From the NCBI RefSeq assembly GCF_003047105.1, contig NZ_CP028475.1, forward strand, positions 1,860,001-1,924,000: a stretch of 64,000 bases of DNA. The letters are read 5' to 3'. Below are positions 1 to 9,455 of the stretch, piece after piece. Below the pieces are notes generated by a model, which had not been told where the DNA came from, did not search any database, and saw only the letters and a list, made by a program, of their open reading frames with translations. The DNA is from Celeribacter baekdonensis. GTDB lineage: Bacteria > Pseudomonadota > Alphaproteobacteria > Rhodobacterales > Rhodobacteraceae. Position 1 is the first letter of the stretch. Each line of letters starts with the position of its first letter. The position numbers were made by a program, and so were the translations under genes.

Positions 1-555
1 TTCCACGACTTTCTCAGTGTCCGCCGTGTCAGAGGTGGCCTCCACCGGCGCATCCGAAATCTCCGGTTGCGGCTCAGGCGTGGACACGACCTGATCGGAA
101 ATACGCGGCACCGGGCGTGGTGTCGGTTTGCGATCTGGAATATCAGGCAAGCCCGCCCCCGGATCTTCCTGTGAAAGTTCCGGCTCGACCTGTGGGCTGG
201 GCGGGGTTGGATCGACCTCAACCGGCGCAGGCAAGCTCTCGCTCACCTCCGGGCGTGGTTCTGGCACGTCTGGAGGGGGTGCCTCCGAGGGCTGAACCTC
301 TGGCGTGCTGTCCTCAATCGGGGTCGGTGCGGGCGCTGTTTCGGCCACTGGCGCCTTCAATGTCTCGGCCTCGGCAAAGGTGTCGGGCGCGGTGCTTGTG
401 GTGCTCAGCGCGGCAAATTCCGCCTCAGAAATCAGTGCAACTTCCTGAACATCAACAGACTCCGTCTTCTTCGGCGAGAGAAACATCCCACCGAAAATCA
501 TATAGGCGATGAGGCCCAAATGGCCCGCGCCGGAGATATATTGGCCTGTGTTCAC
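1..555 (-). CDS. tolA: TolA-like cell envelope protein, partial (C-terminus beyond the left edge)
   Basis: Links inner-membrane TolQR to outer-membrane partners in the Tol-Pal envelope system. The start is a GTG at 555, inside the ATG-GCG-TGA left by another frame and 12 bases after the tolR stop. A short N-terminus (MNTGQYISGAGHLGLIAYMI) carries one membrane segment. It is followed by a long Pro/Glu/Thr/Ala-rich periplasmic stretch to the window edge. This low-complexity composition is normal for roseobacter TolA. The call rests on position after tolR and on composition, because the C-terminal domain is outside the window. Confidence 0.8.
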   Translation of the reverse strand, partial: MNTGQYISGAGHLGLIAYMIFGGMFLSPKKTESVDVQEVALISEAEFAALSTTSTAPDTFAEAETLKAPVAETAPAPTPIEDSTPEVQPSEAPPPDVPEPRPEVSESLPAPVEVDPTPPSPQVEPELSQEDPGAGLPDIPDRKPTPRPVPRISDQVVSTPEPQPEISDAPVEATSDTADTEKVVE

Positions 556-567
556 GCCATGCGCCCT

Positions 568-1035
568 TTAGTTTCCGGACCCATCAAGACGCGGACCGCC
601 TTGCTCCGTCACCAAACCGATCTTGCGAAAGCCTGCGGCATTGAGCGCGCCCATGATCTGCGCCACGCGTTCATAGGTCACAGACCCGTCAGCGCGTAGG
701 AACACCTTGTCATCCTGACGCTCTGCGGCAATGGCCCGCAATTTTGTCACCAGATCGGCCTCATTTTCCTCGTTGGACATCAACAACACCCGACCATCGG
801 CGGTCAGTGTGATGCTCAACGGTTCTTCTTCCTCTTGCGGCAACGCCGTGGCAGCGGTTTCTGGCAATTCAATCGGCACACCCACGGTCATCATCGGCGC
901 CGCGACCATAAAGATGATCAACAACACCAGCATGACGTCAACGAAGGGCGTGACGTTGATCTCGCTCATCGCTGCCGGGCGACGGCGGCCACGACGGCCT
1001 CCCTTGCCCTGTTTTTGAACCACACCTGCGCCCAT
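568..1035 (-). CDS. tolR: Tol-Pal system proton channel subunit TolR (ExbD/TolR family)
   Basis: Partner of TolQ in the proton-driven motor of the Tol-Pal complex. 155 residues: a basic cytoplasmic N-terminus, the family motif SEINVTPFVDVMLVLLIIFM with the membrane aspartate in FVD, then a periplasmic ExbD/TolR domain. I chose the ATG at 1035 because it lies one base after the tolQ stop (TGA-G-ATG), which indicates translational coupling. An alternative start further upstream would lie inside tolQ. Confidence 0.93.
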   Translation of the reverse strand: MGAGVVQKQGKGGRRGRRRPAAMSEINVTPFVDVMLVLLIIFMVAAPMMTVGVPIELPETAATALPQEEEEPLSITLTADGRVLLMSNEENEADLVTKLRAIAAERQDDKVFLRADGSVTYERVAQIMGALNAAGFRKIGLVTEQGGPRLDGSGN

Positions 1036-1036
1036 C

Positions 1037-1732
1037 TCAGCTGTCCAATTCGCGCGAGAGGATGGTGGCGAATTCGTCGGCAAAGGCCTCGTATCCGCCC
1101 AAAATGCGGTCGCTGTCGGCGTTGAGCTTGTTGTAGAAAATCACCGCGGGAATAGCGGCCAACAGGCCTAAAGCAGTGGCGAGCAAGGCTTCGGCAATCC
1201 CCGGTGCCACAACGGCCAAATTGGTCGATTGCGCCATGGCGATGTCTTCAAACGCGGTTTTGATGCCCCAAACGGTGCCGAACAGACCGATAAATGGTCC
1301 AGTCGAACCGACGGTGGCCAAAAACGACAGCCCCGAGTTCATGTTTTCGGCCTCTTTGGAAATCGCCACATCCATCGAACGATCAATGCGCGATTGTGCC
1401 CCTGCGATCAGCCCGCCATCCGCCTTGTGCGAGCGCCGCCATTCGGTCATCCCGGCGGCAAACACCCGTTCGGGCGCAGAGATCGGATTGCCCTGAAGCT
1501 GGTCATAAAGTTCATCCAAAGGCTCACCGGACCAGAACGAATGATCGAACGCCTCGGCTTCGGCCCGCGCTTTGCGAAAGGCGATGAATTTTTGCACGAT
1601 GATCGACCATGACCAAAACGAGGCCACGATCAAAAGGATCATCACGATTTTCACAATGAAGGTCGCGCGCATGAAAAGCGCCAGCAGGGAGAAATCTATC
1701 TCCTGCGCCATAGCAAGGGTGTTTTGGTCCAT
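1037..1732 (-). CDS. tolQ: Tol-Pal system channel subunit TolQ (MotA/TolQ/ExbB family)
   Basis: Inner-membrane proton channel component that powers outer-membrane constriction at division. 231 residues, the usual family length. An N-terminal membrane helix lies near residues 25-45. Two C-terminal helices contain the family signature around LATVGSTGPFIGLFGTVWGI and a later GIAEALLATALGLLAAIPAV segment. First gene of tolQ-tolR-tolA, transcribed with ybgC 182 bases upstream. Confidence 0.95.
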   Translation of the reverse strand: MDQNTLAMAQEIDFSLLALFMRATFIVKIVMILLIVASFWSWSIIVQKFIAFRKARAEAEAFDHSFWSGEPLDELYDQLQGNPISAPERVFAAGMTEWRRSHKADGGLIAGAQSRIDRSMDVAISKEAENMNSGLSFLATVGSTGPFIGLFGTVWGIKTAFEDIAMAQSTNLAVVAPGIAEALLATALGLLAAIPAVIFYNKLNADSDRILGGYEAFADEFATILSRELDS

Positions 1733-1914
1733 GAACCTGCTCTTTTGTTCCGCTTAAAACGTTGCCTGAGTGCCTGACAGATTGGTCGCCAGATCATTAT
1801 GGGTGGGCCGTCTTTACACGGCTCTCATCTTAACCCCAGATTTACCTGAACGTCAGGGCACACGCCAACACTAACCTGTGAGACAGGGGGTAAAATCGGT
1901 GAATTTTCGCAGAT

Positions 1915-2304
1915 TTAGTGAAGATTTCGGCGAAGAACCGCCGGGAGACGCGCCGGATGGCCGGTGGATGAGAGAGTGACGATGGTCACAACCGCCTCAA
2001 ACAGCACCTCTTGCCCGCGTTTGACCACCTGTTCGACCACAATCCGCACGCCGGTGAGGGCTTTGAGCCGGGTTTCAACGGTCAATTCATCATCGAATTT
2101 CGCCGGGGACAGGTAATCCGCCTCAACCCGGCGCACCGCAAACACCAAACCCTCATCCGCTTTCAACGCCACCTGATCGACGCCCAGATCGCGCACCCAT
2201 TCGGTCCGCGCGCGTTCGATATATTTGAGGTAATTGGCGTAATAAACGATGCCCGCCAGATCGGTGTCCTCGTAATAGACATGGACGGGGAAAATATGGG
2301 TCAT
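1915..2304 (-). CDS. ybgC: Tol-Pal associated acyl-CoA thioesterase YbgC (hotdog fold)
   Basis: Acyl-CoA thioesterase that usually opens tol-pal operons. 129 residues with the 4-hydroxybenzoyl-CoA thioesterase signature YYEDTDLAGIVYYANYLKYI near residues 9-29, including the conserved Asp-x-x-Gly-x-Val/Ile-Tyr-Tyr-x-x-Tyr pattern. It sits upstream of tolQ on the same strand, which supports the assignment over a generic hotdog protein. Confidence 0.9.
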   Translation of the reverse strand: MTHIFPVHVYYEDTDLAGIVYYANYLKYIERARTEWVRDLGVDQVALKADEGLVFAVRRVEADYLSPAKFDDELTVETRLKALTGVRIVVEQVVKRGQEVLFEAVVTIVTLSSTGHPARLPAVLRRNLH

Positions 2305-2349
2305 CGTGCAGGCCTTTCTGATGTCGTCTTGATTTAAAGGCTCAAAAGA

Positions 2350-2391
2350 TCGCGTGCAAGCCCGCCATAATCGCGTGCAAGCCCGCCATAA
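2350..2391. repeat. Perfect tandem duplication of a 21-base unit
   Basis: The unit at 2350-2370 (begins TCGCGTGCAAGCCCGCCATA) is repeated exactly at 2371-2391. It lies in the 108-base gap between ybgC and the next minus-strand gene, in the presumed ybgC leader. Confidence 0.9.
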
Positions 2392-2412
2392 AAGGGACGA
2401 CCAAAGGTCAGA

Positions 2413-3057
2413 TTATCCCGCCATCACCCGCGCATAAAGCCTGAGCGCATGAGACGCCTCGCGTGCGGCAGAGGGCAACATCGGATCGTAAGCCGCGCGC
2501 AACAGGTTTGCCACATCCGGGCGGATCACCGTACCTGCGGGTGACAGCGCCAAGGGACTGTCTTGGGTGAACGCCGCATCAGACCAGAGCAGCATCGCCT
2601 GAACCGCCTGCGACAATGCGATCACTTCGGCGGGGACCTCCGCCATCGCGTCACTCATGCGCACAAAGGTAAAGCATGCCTTGATCGCACCCGCATCATC
2701 AAACCGGAAGGCGCGATATTGATGGGCATTCTTGGCCTGAAGCGTCTCAACCCGCGCTGCCAAATCGGGGATCAGATCGCCCATATGCGGCACATCCAAA
2801 AGCTCGGCCCAATCGGACAGGAAAAACACCATCAGGTTTGACCCCAACTCCGGGTCCATTTCCTCGATCCGGTGGCCCGCGATGGCGACACAGGCCTCGA
2901 TCGCACTTTTAACCACGGTGAGGGTTTCGTCCTCGACGCCAAACACCACCGGCGAAATCGGCCGCCCCCAGCGGGCAAACACATAGTCCCCGCTTGCGCG
3001 CGTGAAAAACGCCTCAACCTGTTCTGGTGTGGCCTGTTCCGTGCTGTCCGTGCTCAT
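2413..3057 (-). CDS. Conserved protein of unknown function
   Basis: A 214-residue soluble protein with no signal peptide or membrane helix that I can see, and no family I recognise. The start at 3057 (MSTDSTEQATPEQVEAFFTR) is two bases after the stop of the preceding small gene, so the two are probably co-translated. The C-terminal half looks helical, ending in ASHALRLYARVMAG. Function is unknown. Confidence 0.75.
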   Translation of the reverse strand: MSTDSTEQATPEQVEAFFTRASGDYVFARWGRPISPVVFGVEDETLTVVKSAIEACVAIAGHRIEEMDPELGSNLMVFFLSDWAELLDVPHMGDLIPDLAARVETLQAKNAHQYRAFRFDDAGAIKACFTFVRMSDAMAEVPAEVIALSQAVQAMLLWSDAAFTQDSPLALSPAGTVIRPDVANLLRAAYDPMLPSAAREASHALRLYARVMAG

Positions 3058-3059
3058 GT

Positions 3060-3269
3060 TCACTCCGCCGTTTGCACCGCTGTTTGCGATGTCTCGCCAT
3101 ATTTCGGCACAGCAATACCACGCTGTGCCATGATGTTCAAAAGCGAGGCCGGAATGGGCCGACAGCCGCAATGGGCAGTATGCTCCAAATGCCAGCTCAG
3201 GCGTTCTTCGGTGGTTGGATTTTTGTCCATCGGGTGGTCTGCATGCCACTCTTTGTTCAGTTTGCTCAT
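3060..3269 (-). CDS. Small conserved protein of unknown function
   Basis: A 69-residue protein starting MSKLNKEWHADHPMDKNPT, with a His/Cys cluster (WHLEHTAHCGCRP) that could bind metal. I recall homologues in other proteobacteria but no known function. It ends two bases before the 214-residue gene on the same strand, and the pair looks like an operon divergent from aroQ. Confidence 0.7.
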   Translation of the reverse strand: MSKLNKEWHADHPMDKNPTTEERLSWHLEHTAHCGCRPIPASLLNIMAQRGIAVPKYGETSQTAVQTAE

Positions 3270-3436
3270 TGATTTCGCTCCCCTGATTATGCATGCGGTA
3301 ACATGCCTTGCGGCTTTGTCCAATCCTCATATTTCACCCAAACGATACGAGGCAAAACCGCCTCAGCTCTTGCACTGCGCCCGGGGCTCTGCATAACTCA
3401 CACCCAACACCGCATTTCGGCATCAGTGAGGGCCCT

Positions 3437-3874
3437 ATGAACAAGAAAATCTATATCCTGAACGGGCCGAACCTCAATCTTTTGGGCAAACGCCAACCTG
3501 AGATTTATGGCGCAGACACTTTGGCCGATGTCGAAGCGCTCTGTATGCGCGAAGCCACAACGCAGGGGCTGGACATCGTGTTTGCCCAGTCAAACCATGA
3601 GGGTGAGATCATTGATCTGATCCATGAGGCGCGTGACACAGCAGCCGGAATCGTGATCAACCCCGCCGCCTATACCCACACCTCGGTCGCCATTCTGGAC
3701 GCGTTAAATACGTTCGACGGCCCGGTGATTGAGGTCCACATCTCTCAGGTCCACAAACGCGAAACCTTCCGCCACAAGTCCTACGTGTCAATGCGTGCGG
3801 ATGCGGTGATGGCCGGGTTTGGGGTCCATGGCTATGCCTTGGCTGTGGCTCATATGGGCAAACTCTTAGGGTAA
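3437..3874 (+). CDS. aroQ: Type II 3-dehydroquinate dehydratase
   Basis: Converts 3-dehydroquinate to 3-dehydroshikimate in the shikimate pathway. 145 residues, typical of the type II family. Family signatures include [19 protein letters not shown] near the N-terminus with the active-site Arg and Tyr, [13 protein letters not shown] (Asn and His region), and [21 protein letters not shown] chose the ATG at 3437. The open frame upstream lacks family similarity. Confidence 0.96.
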   Translation: MNKKIYILNGPNLNLLGKRQPEIYGADTLADVEALCMREATTQGLDIVFAQSNHEGEIIDLIHEARDTAAGIVINPAAYTHTSVAILDALNTFDGPVIEVHISQVHKRETFRHKSYVSMRADAVMAGFGVHGYALAVAHMGKLLG

Positions 3875-3877
3875 GCC

Positions 3878-4684
3878 TCATTTCGCCTTGGCAAAGACCT
3901 CGCCTACGGTCGTCGGCAAGGGAATGCCCTTCGGATTTCCCCAAAGTCGCACACCTGTCTCAGCCTCCCACAGCGCCACGATCACGGCAGATCCATCACC
4001 GTTCATTGCAATGGCACCAAATGTGTCGGTACAATTGTGGGGCTGGCATCCCGACGCGGTAAGCCACCCTCGGTCCCACGACATCTTTATGCCAACCTGA
4101 AGAATTCTACGGGCATCTGCCAAGTCTGCCGCGGACATGAACGACAAAAAATAGGCCTCCCAGTCCGCATCCCCTATTGGCTCTGAGACATGGTGTCCTT
4201 CCCAACCCGACACAGTCGCAACCCCAACCTGTTTGCGCTCTCCTGGCACCTCACGAATGCCGCGCCCGTCGTAGACAAATGTGACGCTATGGTTCGCGCC
4301 CGTTCGCATCGACGGCATACTGACCGACACGGTTTCACTATCATAGGTGACATCAAACGAGTCAGAACATGTGCCAAACCTCTCGCTCAAACGAACAGCA
4401 CCTGGAACGGAATGCGCCCAGACGAATTGCGCCGGACAGCCATTGCCGCCAAAAGAATAAGAAATCAGCAAGAGATCACCGATCTGATAAGGAAAGCTGA
4501 TGTACCGTACACCCTCGGGCAAAGACAGCCGCGTGTCACCGATATAAGCCGCGTTGTCTGGATAGGTCCCAACCTCCCGCGCAAGCCCTGCACGGGTTTG
4601 CACAGAATCCTGTGCCCAAAGGCTCAGAGGCAAAAAACAAAGACAAACAGCACTCAAAAAACGCAACATAGCCGATACCCGCAA
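3878..4684 (-). CDS. Predicted periplasmic protein of unknown function
   Basis: 268 residues with a clear Sec signal peptide (hydrophobic FLSAVCLCFLPLSLWAQ, probable cleavage after AQ or WA). The mature part contains several cysteines in a beta-rich context, for example FGGNGCPAQF and SGCQPHNCTD, consistent with disulfides in an exported protein. I recognise no domain. It converges with aroQ, only 3 bases apart. Confidence 0.72.
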   Translation of the reverse strand: MRVSAMLRFLSAVCLCFLPLSLWAQDSVQTRAGLAREVGTYPDNAAYIGDTRLSLPEGVRYISFPYQIGDLLLISYSFGGNGCPAQFVWAHSVPGAVRLSERFGTCSDSFDVTYDSETVSVSMPSMRTGANHSVTFVYDGRGIREVPGERKQVGVATVSGWEGHHVSEPIGDADWEAYFLSFMSAADLADARRILQVGIKMSWDRGWLTASGCQPHNCTDTFGAIAMNGDGSAVIVALWEAETGVRLWGNPKGIPLPTTVGEVFAKAK

Positions 4685-4738
4685 AAATGATTGTCATAGT
4701 TACGCGTTGAACGGAGCATGAGGTCAAGCCCCCAGGCC

Positions 4739-5767
4739 TCACCCGCCAAACAGTTCCGACTGATCCGGGCCTTTTGGGGCCTGCATCCCCAGATGGTGCC
4801 ATGATTTTTGCGTCAACATCCGGCCGCGCGGAGTGCGTTGGATCAGACCTTGTTGCAACAGATAGGGTTCGATCACATCCTCGATCGCATCACGGCTCTC
4901 TGATAAGGCGGCGGCGAGGGTTTCCACACCCACTGGCCCGCCTTGGTAATTCTCCGCGATCAGGCGTAAATACCGCCGATCCGCGCCATCAAGACCCAAA
5001 AGGTCCACGCCCAGCCGGGTCAGAGACCTGTCAGCCAGCTCTTTGGAAATCCGACCACCGCCTTCGACCACCGCAAAATCCACCACCCGACGGAGCAACC
5101 GACCGGCGATGCGTGGCGTGCCACGGGCGCGTTTGGCGATCTCAAGCGCACCGGCATCCTCGGTTGGAATATCCAACAGACGCGCGCCACGGGTGACAAT
5201 TTCATGCAACTCCTGTGTGGTGTAAAATTGCAGTCGGGTCGGGATGCCAAAACGGTCGCGCAACGGCGTGGTCAAAAGCCCAAGCCGGGTGGTCGCGCCG
5301 ACCAGCGTGAAGGGCTGCAATTCAATGCGCACCGTGCGCGCAGCGGGGCCTTCGCCAATCACCAGATCAAGTTCGAAATCCTCCATCGCCGGATAGAGAA
5401 TTTCCTCGACCACCGGGTTCATCCGGTGAATTTCGTCGATAAACAACACGTCGCGCGCGTCCAGATTGGTCAGGATCGCCGCCAAATCGCCCGCGCGTGC
5501 CAAAACCGGCCCGGAGGTCATTTTGAAATTCACGCCCAATTCGCGCGCCATGATTTGCGCCAGCGTGGTTTTGCCCAATCCCGGCGGACCGTGAAACAAC
5601 ACATGATCCATCGCCTCTTCGCGCATCCGGGCGCTCTCGATGAACACGGCCAAGTTGGCACGGGCCTCGTGTTGGCCGATGAATTCGCTCAACACCTGCG
5701 GGCGCAGGGCGCGGTCGGCATCCTCTGGTCGGCGCCCAGCGCGCAGGGTTGGGTCAGGCTGATCCAT
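4739..5767 (-). CDS. ruvB: Holliday junction branch migration ATPase RuvB
   Basis: Hexameric AAA+ motor that drives branch migration with RuvA. 342 residues. Walker A is in [19 protein letters not shown] and Walker B in [10 protein letters not shown]. Sensor and arginine-finger segments ([18 protein letters not shown]) and the C-terminal winged-helix domain ([17 protein letters not shown]) are intact. Last gene of ruvC-ruvA-ruvB, three bases after ruvA. Confidence 0.98.
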   Translation of the reverse strand: MDQPDPTLRAGRRPEDADRALRPQVLSEFIGQHEARANLAVFIESARMREEAMDHVLFHGPPGLGKTTLAQIMARELGVNFKMTSGPVLARAGDLAAILTNLDARDVLFIDEIHRMNPVVEEILYPAMEDFELDLVIGEGPAARTVRIELQPFTLVGATTRLGLLTTPLRDRFGIPTRLQFYTTQELHEIVTRGARLLDIPTEDAGALEIAKRARGTPRIAGRLLRRVVDFAVVEGGGRISKELADRSLTRLGVDLLGLDGADRRYLRLIAENYQGGPVGVETLAAALSESRDAIEDVIEPYLLQQGLIQRTPRGRMLTQKSWHHLGMQAPKGPDQSELFGG

Positions 5768-5770
5768 CTT

Positions 5771-6457
5771 TTACCCTTTCGGCGCAAGCAGTTTGAGCGC
5801 CGCACGGATCAAGGCCGAGGTGTCGGCCTCCGGCGCATCTTGGGCGGATTGCGCCACGGCCTGAACCGCGTCCGACGGCGAATAGCCAAGATTTTGCAGC
5901 GCTGACATCGCCTCGGCCTCAGATGAGGCATTGGGTTTGGCCACAGGGGCTTTGGAGGGGCGGGATTTCGGTGCGGGCGCGTCGGCCTCGATCACCTCGT
6001 CCATACCCGGCGCCTCGGCCAAGGTTTTGGCCAATGTGCCCCCCATCGCCATCACGGCGGGGGCTTTGTCTTTCAATTCATTGACGACGCGCTGCGCGAT
6101 CTTTGGCCCGACGCCCGGCGCGGCCTTGACCGCGTTCCAATCGCCCAAGGCAATCGCGCGACCCGTGGCCTCCGGCCCCAATGTCCCGAGCACCGCCATC
6201 GCCGCCTTTGATCCGATGCCTTGAACCGAGATCAACAGCCGATACCATTCCTTTTCCAACAGGGAGGAAAAGCCGAACAATTGCATCAAATCTTCGCGCA
6301 CCAACATGTCGGTATAGAGCGACACCGGCGCGCCCTGCCCCGGCAGGCTCATCCGGGTGCGTTCGTTGATGTGGACAATATAGCCGACACCGCGCACGTC
6401 GATCATCACGTGATCCGTGCCGATATAGTCGATGACGCCTGTTAATTTACCAATCAT
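5771..6457 (-). CDS. ruvA: Holliday junction DNA-binding protein RuvA
   Basis: Tetrameric protein that holds the Holliday junction and loads RuvB. 228 residues. The N-terminal OB domain starts [20 protein letters not shown]. Helix-hairpin-helix segments are at [18 protein letters not shown] and [19 protein letters not shown] Pro/Ala-rich linker leads to the C-terminal RuvB-binding three-helix domain. The start at 6457 overlaps the ruvC stop by four bases (ATGA), deciding the start within a longer open frame. Confidence 0.97.
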   Translation of the reverse strand: MIGKLTGVIDYIGTDHVMIDVRGVGYIVHINERTRMSLPGQGAPVSLYTDMLVREDLMQLFGFSSLLEKEWYRLLISVQGIGSKAAMAVLGTLGPEATGRAIALGDWNAVKAAPGVGPKIAQRVVNELKDKAPAVMAMGGTLAKTLAEAPGMDEVIEADAPAPKSRPSKAPVAKPNASSEAEAMSALQNLGYSPSDAVQAVAQSAQDAPEADTSALIRAALKLLAPKG

Positions 6458-6963
6458 GCTGAGGCCCTTTTGACCGCATCCGCGAGGCGGGAATTTGAAT
6501 GTGCATGGAAAGAATGACAAATCGCAATGGCCAGCGCATCCACCGCATCCGCGCCCGCGAGTTTTGCGCCGGGCAATTGCAGTTTGATCATATGCTCCAC
6601 CTGTTGCTTGGCGGCATGGCCGACGCCGACAACGGCCTTTTTCACCGCATTCGGAGCATATTCTCCGATCGGCAGGCCCGCGCGCGCCGGGGCCAAAAGC
6701 GCCACGGCACGAGCCTGGCCGAGTTTGAGCGTGGCAACAGCGTCTTTGTTGACAAAGGTCTGTTCGACGGCGGCACAATCAGGCGCGTAGGTGGCAACCA
6801 CGTCTGAAAGCTGGTCAAACAGCGACAAAAGCCGGATCGCGAGGTCGTCGGAGGCCAAGGAATGGCAAATGCCATTGGCCACATGGCTGATGCGCGAGCC
6901 TTGAACATCAATGATGCCCCAGCCCATATTGCGCAGCCCCGGGTCGATGCCCATCACTCGCAT
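6454..6963 (-). CDS. ruvC: Holliday junction resolvase RuvC
   Basis: Endonuclease that resolves Holliday junctions. 169 residues, RNase H fold. The first catalytic Asp is in [16 protein letters not shown], the Glu in [19 protein letters not shown], and the last acidic residues in [15 protein letters not shown]. First gene of ruvCAB, coupled to ruvA by ATGA. Confidence 0.98.
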   Translation of the reverse strand: MRVMGIDPGLRNMGWGIIDVQGSRISHVANGICHSLASDDLAIRLLSLFDQLSDVVATYAPDCAAVEQTFVNKDAVATLKLGQARAVALLAPARAGLPIGEYAPNAVKKAVVGVGHAAKQQVEHMIKLQLPGAKLAGADAVDALAIAICHSFHAHSNSRLADAVKRASA

Positions 6964-7120
6964 GGTCTCATCCTGCTCGTTTGTTTTTAGTTAAAAGGGA
7001 GTTAGCACGAAACAAGAACATTTGCCAAGACAAAGCTGTCTTTGGGGACGGATTGGTCTGTTCTTCGGGGAGATGACACTGTCGCCCTGTGCGCGATCAA
7101 AGCATGAGATCAAACATGTG

Positions 7121-7151
7121 AAAACCCGCACCGGAGGGAGGTGCGGGTTTT
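7121..7151 (-). terminator. Rho-independent terminator hairpin
   Basis: Perfect 12-bp stem AAAACCCGCACC / GGTGCGGGTTTT around a 7-base loop, downstream of the membrane gene ending at 7220 and upstream of ruvC. The ends are T-rich on both strands, and the minus-strand gene is the likely user. Confidence 0.75.
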
Positions 7152-7219
7152 GACGTGGATGAGACAGAAGGCGGCGCATTGGGGAAACAGCCGCACGTCA
7201 GGCCCCGGAATATCTTGTC

Positions 7220-7567
7220 TTAGCTTAGCAACATTTTGCCCTGAAGCGCGATCCAGACCGTGATCGGATCTGCGGCCATAACCCAAGCCCCAGCCTGTTC
7301 AATCACAGTGCCAGACGCGAGTTCGCTCACGCGGTTTGTGTAAGTGGCGGAGCCCAGCGTCGCATAAAGCACCGCCTTAAAAGCAATCACCCCCGCAAGG
7401 GCGAAAAAAGCAAGGTGCAATGGGCGGCGCATGCCGCGGCGACGCGGGCGTGCGATGATCAGGCCATCTTGGTTAACGGAGTACACGACACCGTGGCTGA
7501 GCGCACGACGACGCGCCTCAATCCGGGTCACTCTTTTCTCTAATTGCTGCGAACCGGCGTAAGCCAT
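7220..7567 (-). CDS. Small membrane protein of unknown function
   Basis: 115 residues from the ATG at 7567. The N-terminus is basic and probably coiled (QQLEKRVTRIEARRRAL), followed by a short beta-like segment and one membrane helix (LAFFALAGVIAFKAVLYATL, about residues 52-71). The C-terminal part is probably periplasmic. It lies between ruvC and prmA. I recall similar unnamed proteins in roseobacters but no function. Confidence 0.68.
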   Translation of the reverse strand: MAYAGSQQLEKRVTRIEARRRALSHGVVYSVNQDGLIIARPRRRGMRRPLHLAFFALAGVIAFKAVLYATLGSATYTNRVSELASGTVIEQAGAWVMAADPITVWIALQGKMLLS

Positions 7568-7681
7568 GGCAGCCTCCTCATACATCGGCCCCCACCGACA
7601 ATGACAAGATTGCGGCGAAATGTGGCAGAATTGGGGCAAACTGGCCCAAAGCAGGCAAAACCGGGGCTTTTCCCGCTATTT

Positions 7682-8554
7682 TTAGGAAACCCGCGCCATA
7701 GTGAGCGTTGTCCAGTCAACAATCTCAGTGCGATCCACAAGATTAAATCCAGAGCGTGTATAAACCGAAATCACGTCCTCCGCCTGCGGGTTGAGAATCC
7801 CTGAGAGAATCACATAGCCACCCGGCTGAACATGGGCGGCCATGTCGGGCGCGAGAGCCACAAGCGGGCCTTTGAGGATGTTGGCAAAGACCAAATCAAA
7901 CGGCGCGGCCTCAGCCAAATCTTTATGGTTAAAGCCCGCCGCCTCGACACAGAGCACACGCCCCGTAAGATCATTGGCATCGACATTGCTTTGCGCCACA
8001 TCAACGGCCACTTCGTCGATGTCCGAAGCCAAAACCACCTTGTCCGACACTTTCGCCGCAGCCATGCCCAAAACAGCGGTGCCGCAGCCGATGTCTGCGA
8101 CGTTTTCAAAACGCTTACCCGCGTCCAGCAATGTATCAAGCGCCCGAAGACATCCCAAAGTGGTGCCATGATGCCCGGTGCCAAAAGCCATCGCCGCCTC
8201 AATCAAAAGGCCGATCTTGCCCTCGGGCAACTTATCGGCATCATGACCGCCATAGACAAAAAACCGCCCCGCCTCGACCGGGGACAGATCCCGGCGCACT
8301 TTCGCGACCCAATCTGTGTCCGGCACGTCGGAAATGATAAAATCACGCGCGCCATGCATTTTGGCCAAAAGCGCCAGTTCGATGTCATTGGGTTCGTCGG
8401 TGAAATAGGCTGCAACCTCCCAAAGACCTGAGCCATCTTCCATTTCAAACACACCAACACCGGTCGGCTCTGGCATGATGGTCTCAAGCGCTTCACCCAA
8501 AGCATCGGCTTTGGCTTTGGCATCGGTTTTGGTGAAGGCGGTGTAGGTGGTCAT
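7682..8554 (-). CDS. prmA: Ribosomal protein L11 methyltransferase
   Basis: SAM-dependent methyltransferase that modifies ribosomal protein L11. 290 residues. The catalytic domain has AFGTGHHGTTLGCLRALD, the SAM-binding loop VADIGCGTAVLGMAAAKV and the active-site segment DLVFANILKGPL. These signatures fit PrmA rather than a generic methyltransferase. The start at 8554 was taken over alternative starts upstream because the protein then begins at the family N-terminus (MTTYTAFTK). Confidence 0.93.
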   Translation of the reverse strand: MTTYTAFTKTDAKAKADALGEALETIMPEPTGVGVFEMEDGSGLWEVAAYFTDEPNDIELALLAKMHGARDFIISDVPDTDWVAKVRRDLSPVEAGRFFVYGGHDADKLPEGKIGLLIEAAMAFGTGHHGTTLGCLRALDTLLDAGKRFENVADIGCGTAVLGMAAAKVSDKVVLASDIDEVAVDVAQSNVDANDLTGRVLCVEAAGFNHKDLAEAAPFDLVFANILKGPLVALAPDMAAHVQPGGYVILSGILNPQAEDVISVYTRSGFNLVDRTEIVDWTTLTMARVS

Positions 8555-9024
8555 GGCGGCTCTCCGGTTGGCTTTGGCCCAGTGGCTTTGTCCCATTGGC
8601 AACATGCCAATGTAAAGCGTTTGGGACAGCCGGTGTTGATTGTTTTCGAAACATATGCGCCCGAGGCAAGGGACGCGACAGTGTGCCCCCGGCCCGACGT
8701 TCAGACCGCTTTAGGTCCAAGTCACAGACGACTCAAGGGGGTGGCGGGGGATATCTGCGTGCAAAACCTGTTTCGCGCCTGCCAAAGCTTTATGCACACA
8801 TTCTTTTCGCGACTACATCCATGGCAAAACTCAAACCATTCGAGATTTACAGCATCAATTTTGCTACCCTAAGTTGACTGATCCCGATGATGCGCCGACC
8901 CTTACAGTTGAGCGCTTGTTTCCTGTTTTCACTCCCTGTTTTCACTCCTGTTTCTCAGTGACCCGCTCGCATTTACCCCAAGTCACATGTTGCTACACCC
9001 TCTCATCTCAGTCAGGCCAATGCC
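8555..9024. other. 470-base intergenic region
   Basis: Lies between the divergent prmA and a plus-strand membrane gene. The open frames here look unlike real proteins. The only structure I see is a 13-base tandem duplication at 8922-8947. Promoters for both flanking genes must lie here but I cannot place them. Confidence 0.6.
8922..8947. repeat. Tandem duplication of a 13-base unit
   Basis: CCTGTTTTCACTC occurs at 8922-8934 and again at 8935-8947, followed by a partial third copy (CTGTTT). It lies about 80 bases upstream of the plus-strand gene at 9025. Confidence 0.85.
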
Positions 9025-9423
9025 ATGTATTCCCATACTCCATATTCCCGGCGCTATATCGCCATCCCCTATTTCACGCTCGCCTTTTTGATCGGCTTTC
9101 TAGGCTGGCAGATTTGCGTCGGCTTCGGCGTCTCGTTTCGCTCTGACCCGTCAGCCCTGTCCAGACTGTTCGCCAAAACATTGATCTGGGGGAGTGTGAT
9201 CTATGCCCTTGCCGTGATGGGCCTTTTGATCGCCATCGTCTGGACAGTGTCCACAAGACTGGGCTTTAGCCGGCACCGCAAAAAGCAACAGATGAAAATA
9301 TGTTTGTATCTGTTCATCGCGGGGATCGGCCTGTCTCTGTTGGGGATAGCCATAGATCTGACCAACGCACCGCCGTTGGATATCCTCTATACCCCGCTTC
9401 TCAATGCGGATTTGGACACCTGA
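9025..9423 (+). CDS. Predicted integral membrane protein of unknown function
   Basis: 132 residues with three hydrophobic segments: IAIPYFTLAFLIGFLGWQI (about 12-30), VIYALAVMGLLIAIVWTV (about 57-75) and ICLYLFIAGIGLSLLGIAI (about 91-110). A basic loop (RHRKKQQMK) favours a cytoplasmic connection between the last two. I recognise no family. It converges with msrA. Confidence 0.6.
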   Translation: MYSHTPYSRRYIAIPYFTLAFLIGFLGWQICVGFGVSFRSDPSALSRLFAKTLIWGSVIYALAVMGLLIAIVWTVSTRLGFSRHRKKQQMKICLYLFIAGIGLSLLGIAIDLTNAPPLDILYTPLLNADLDT

Positions 9424-9455
9424 TCGGGTCACGCTTTGTCCTTGGCTGTCACAGA

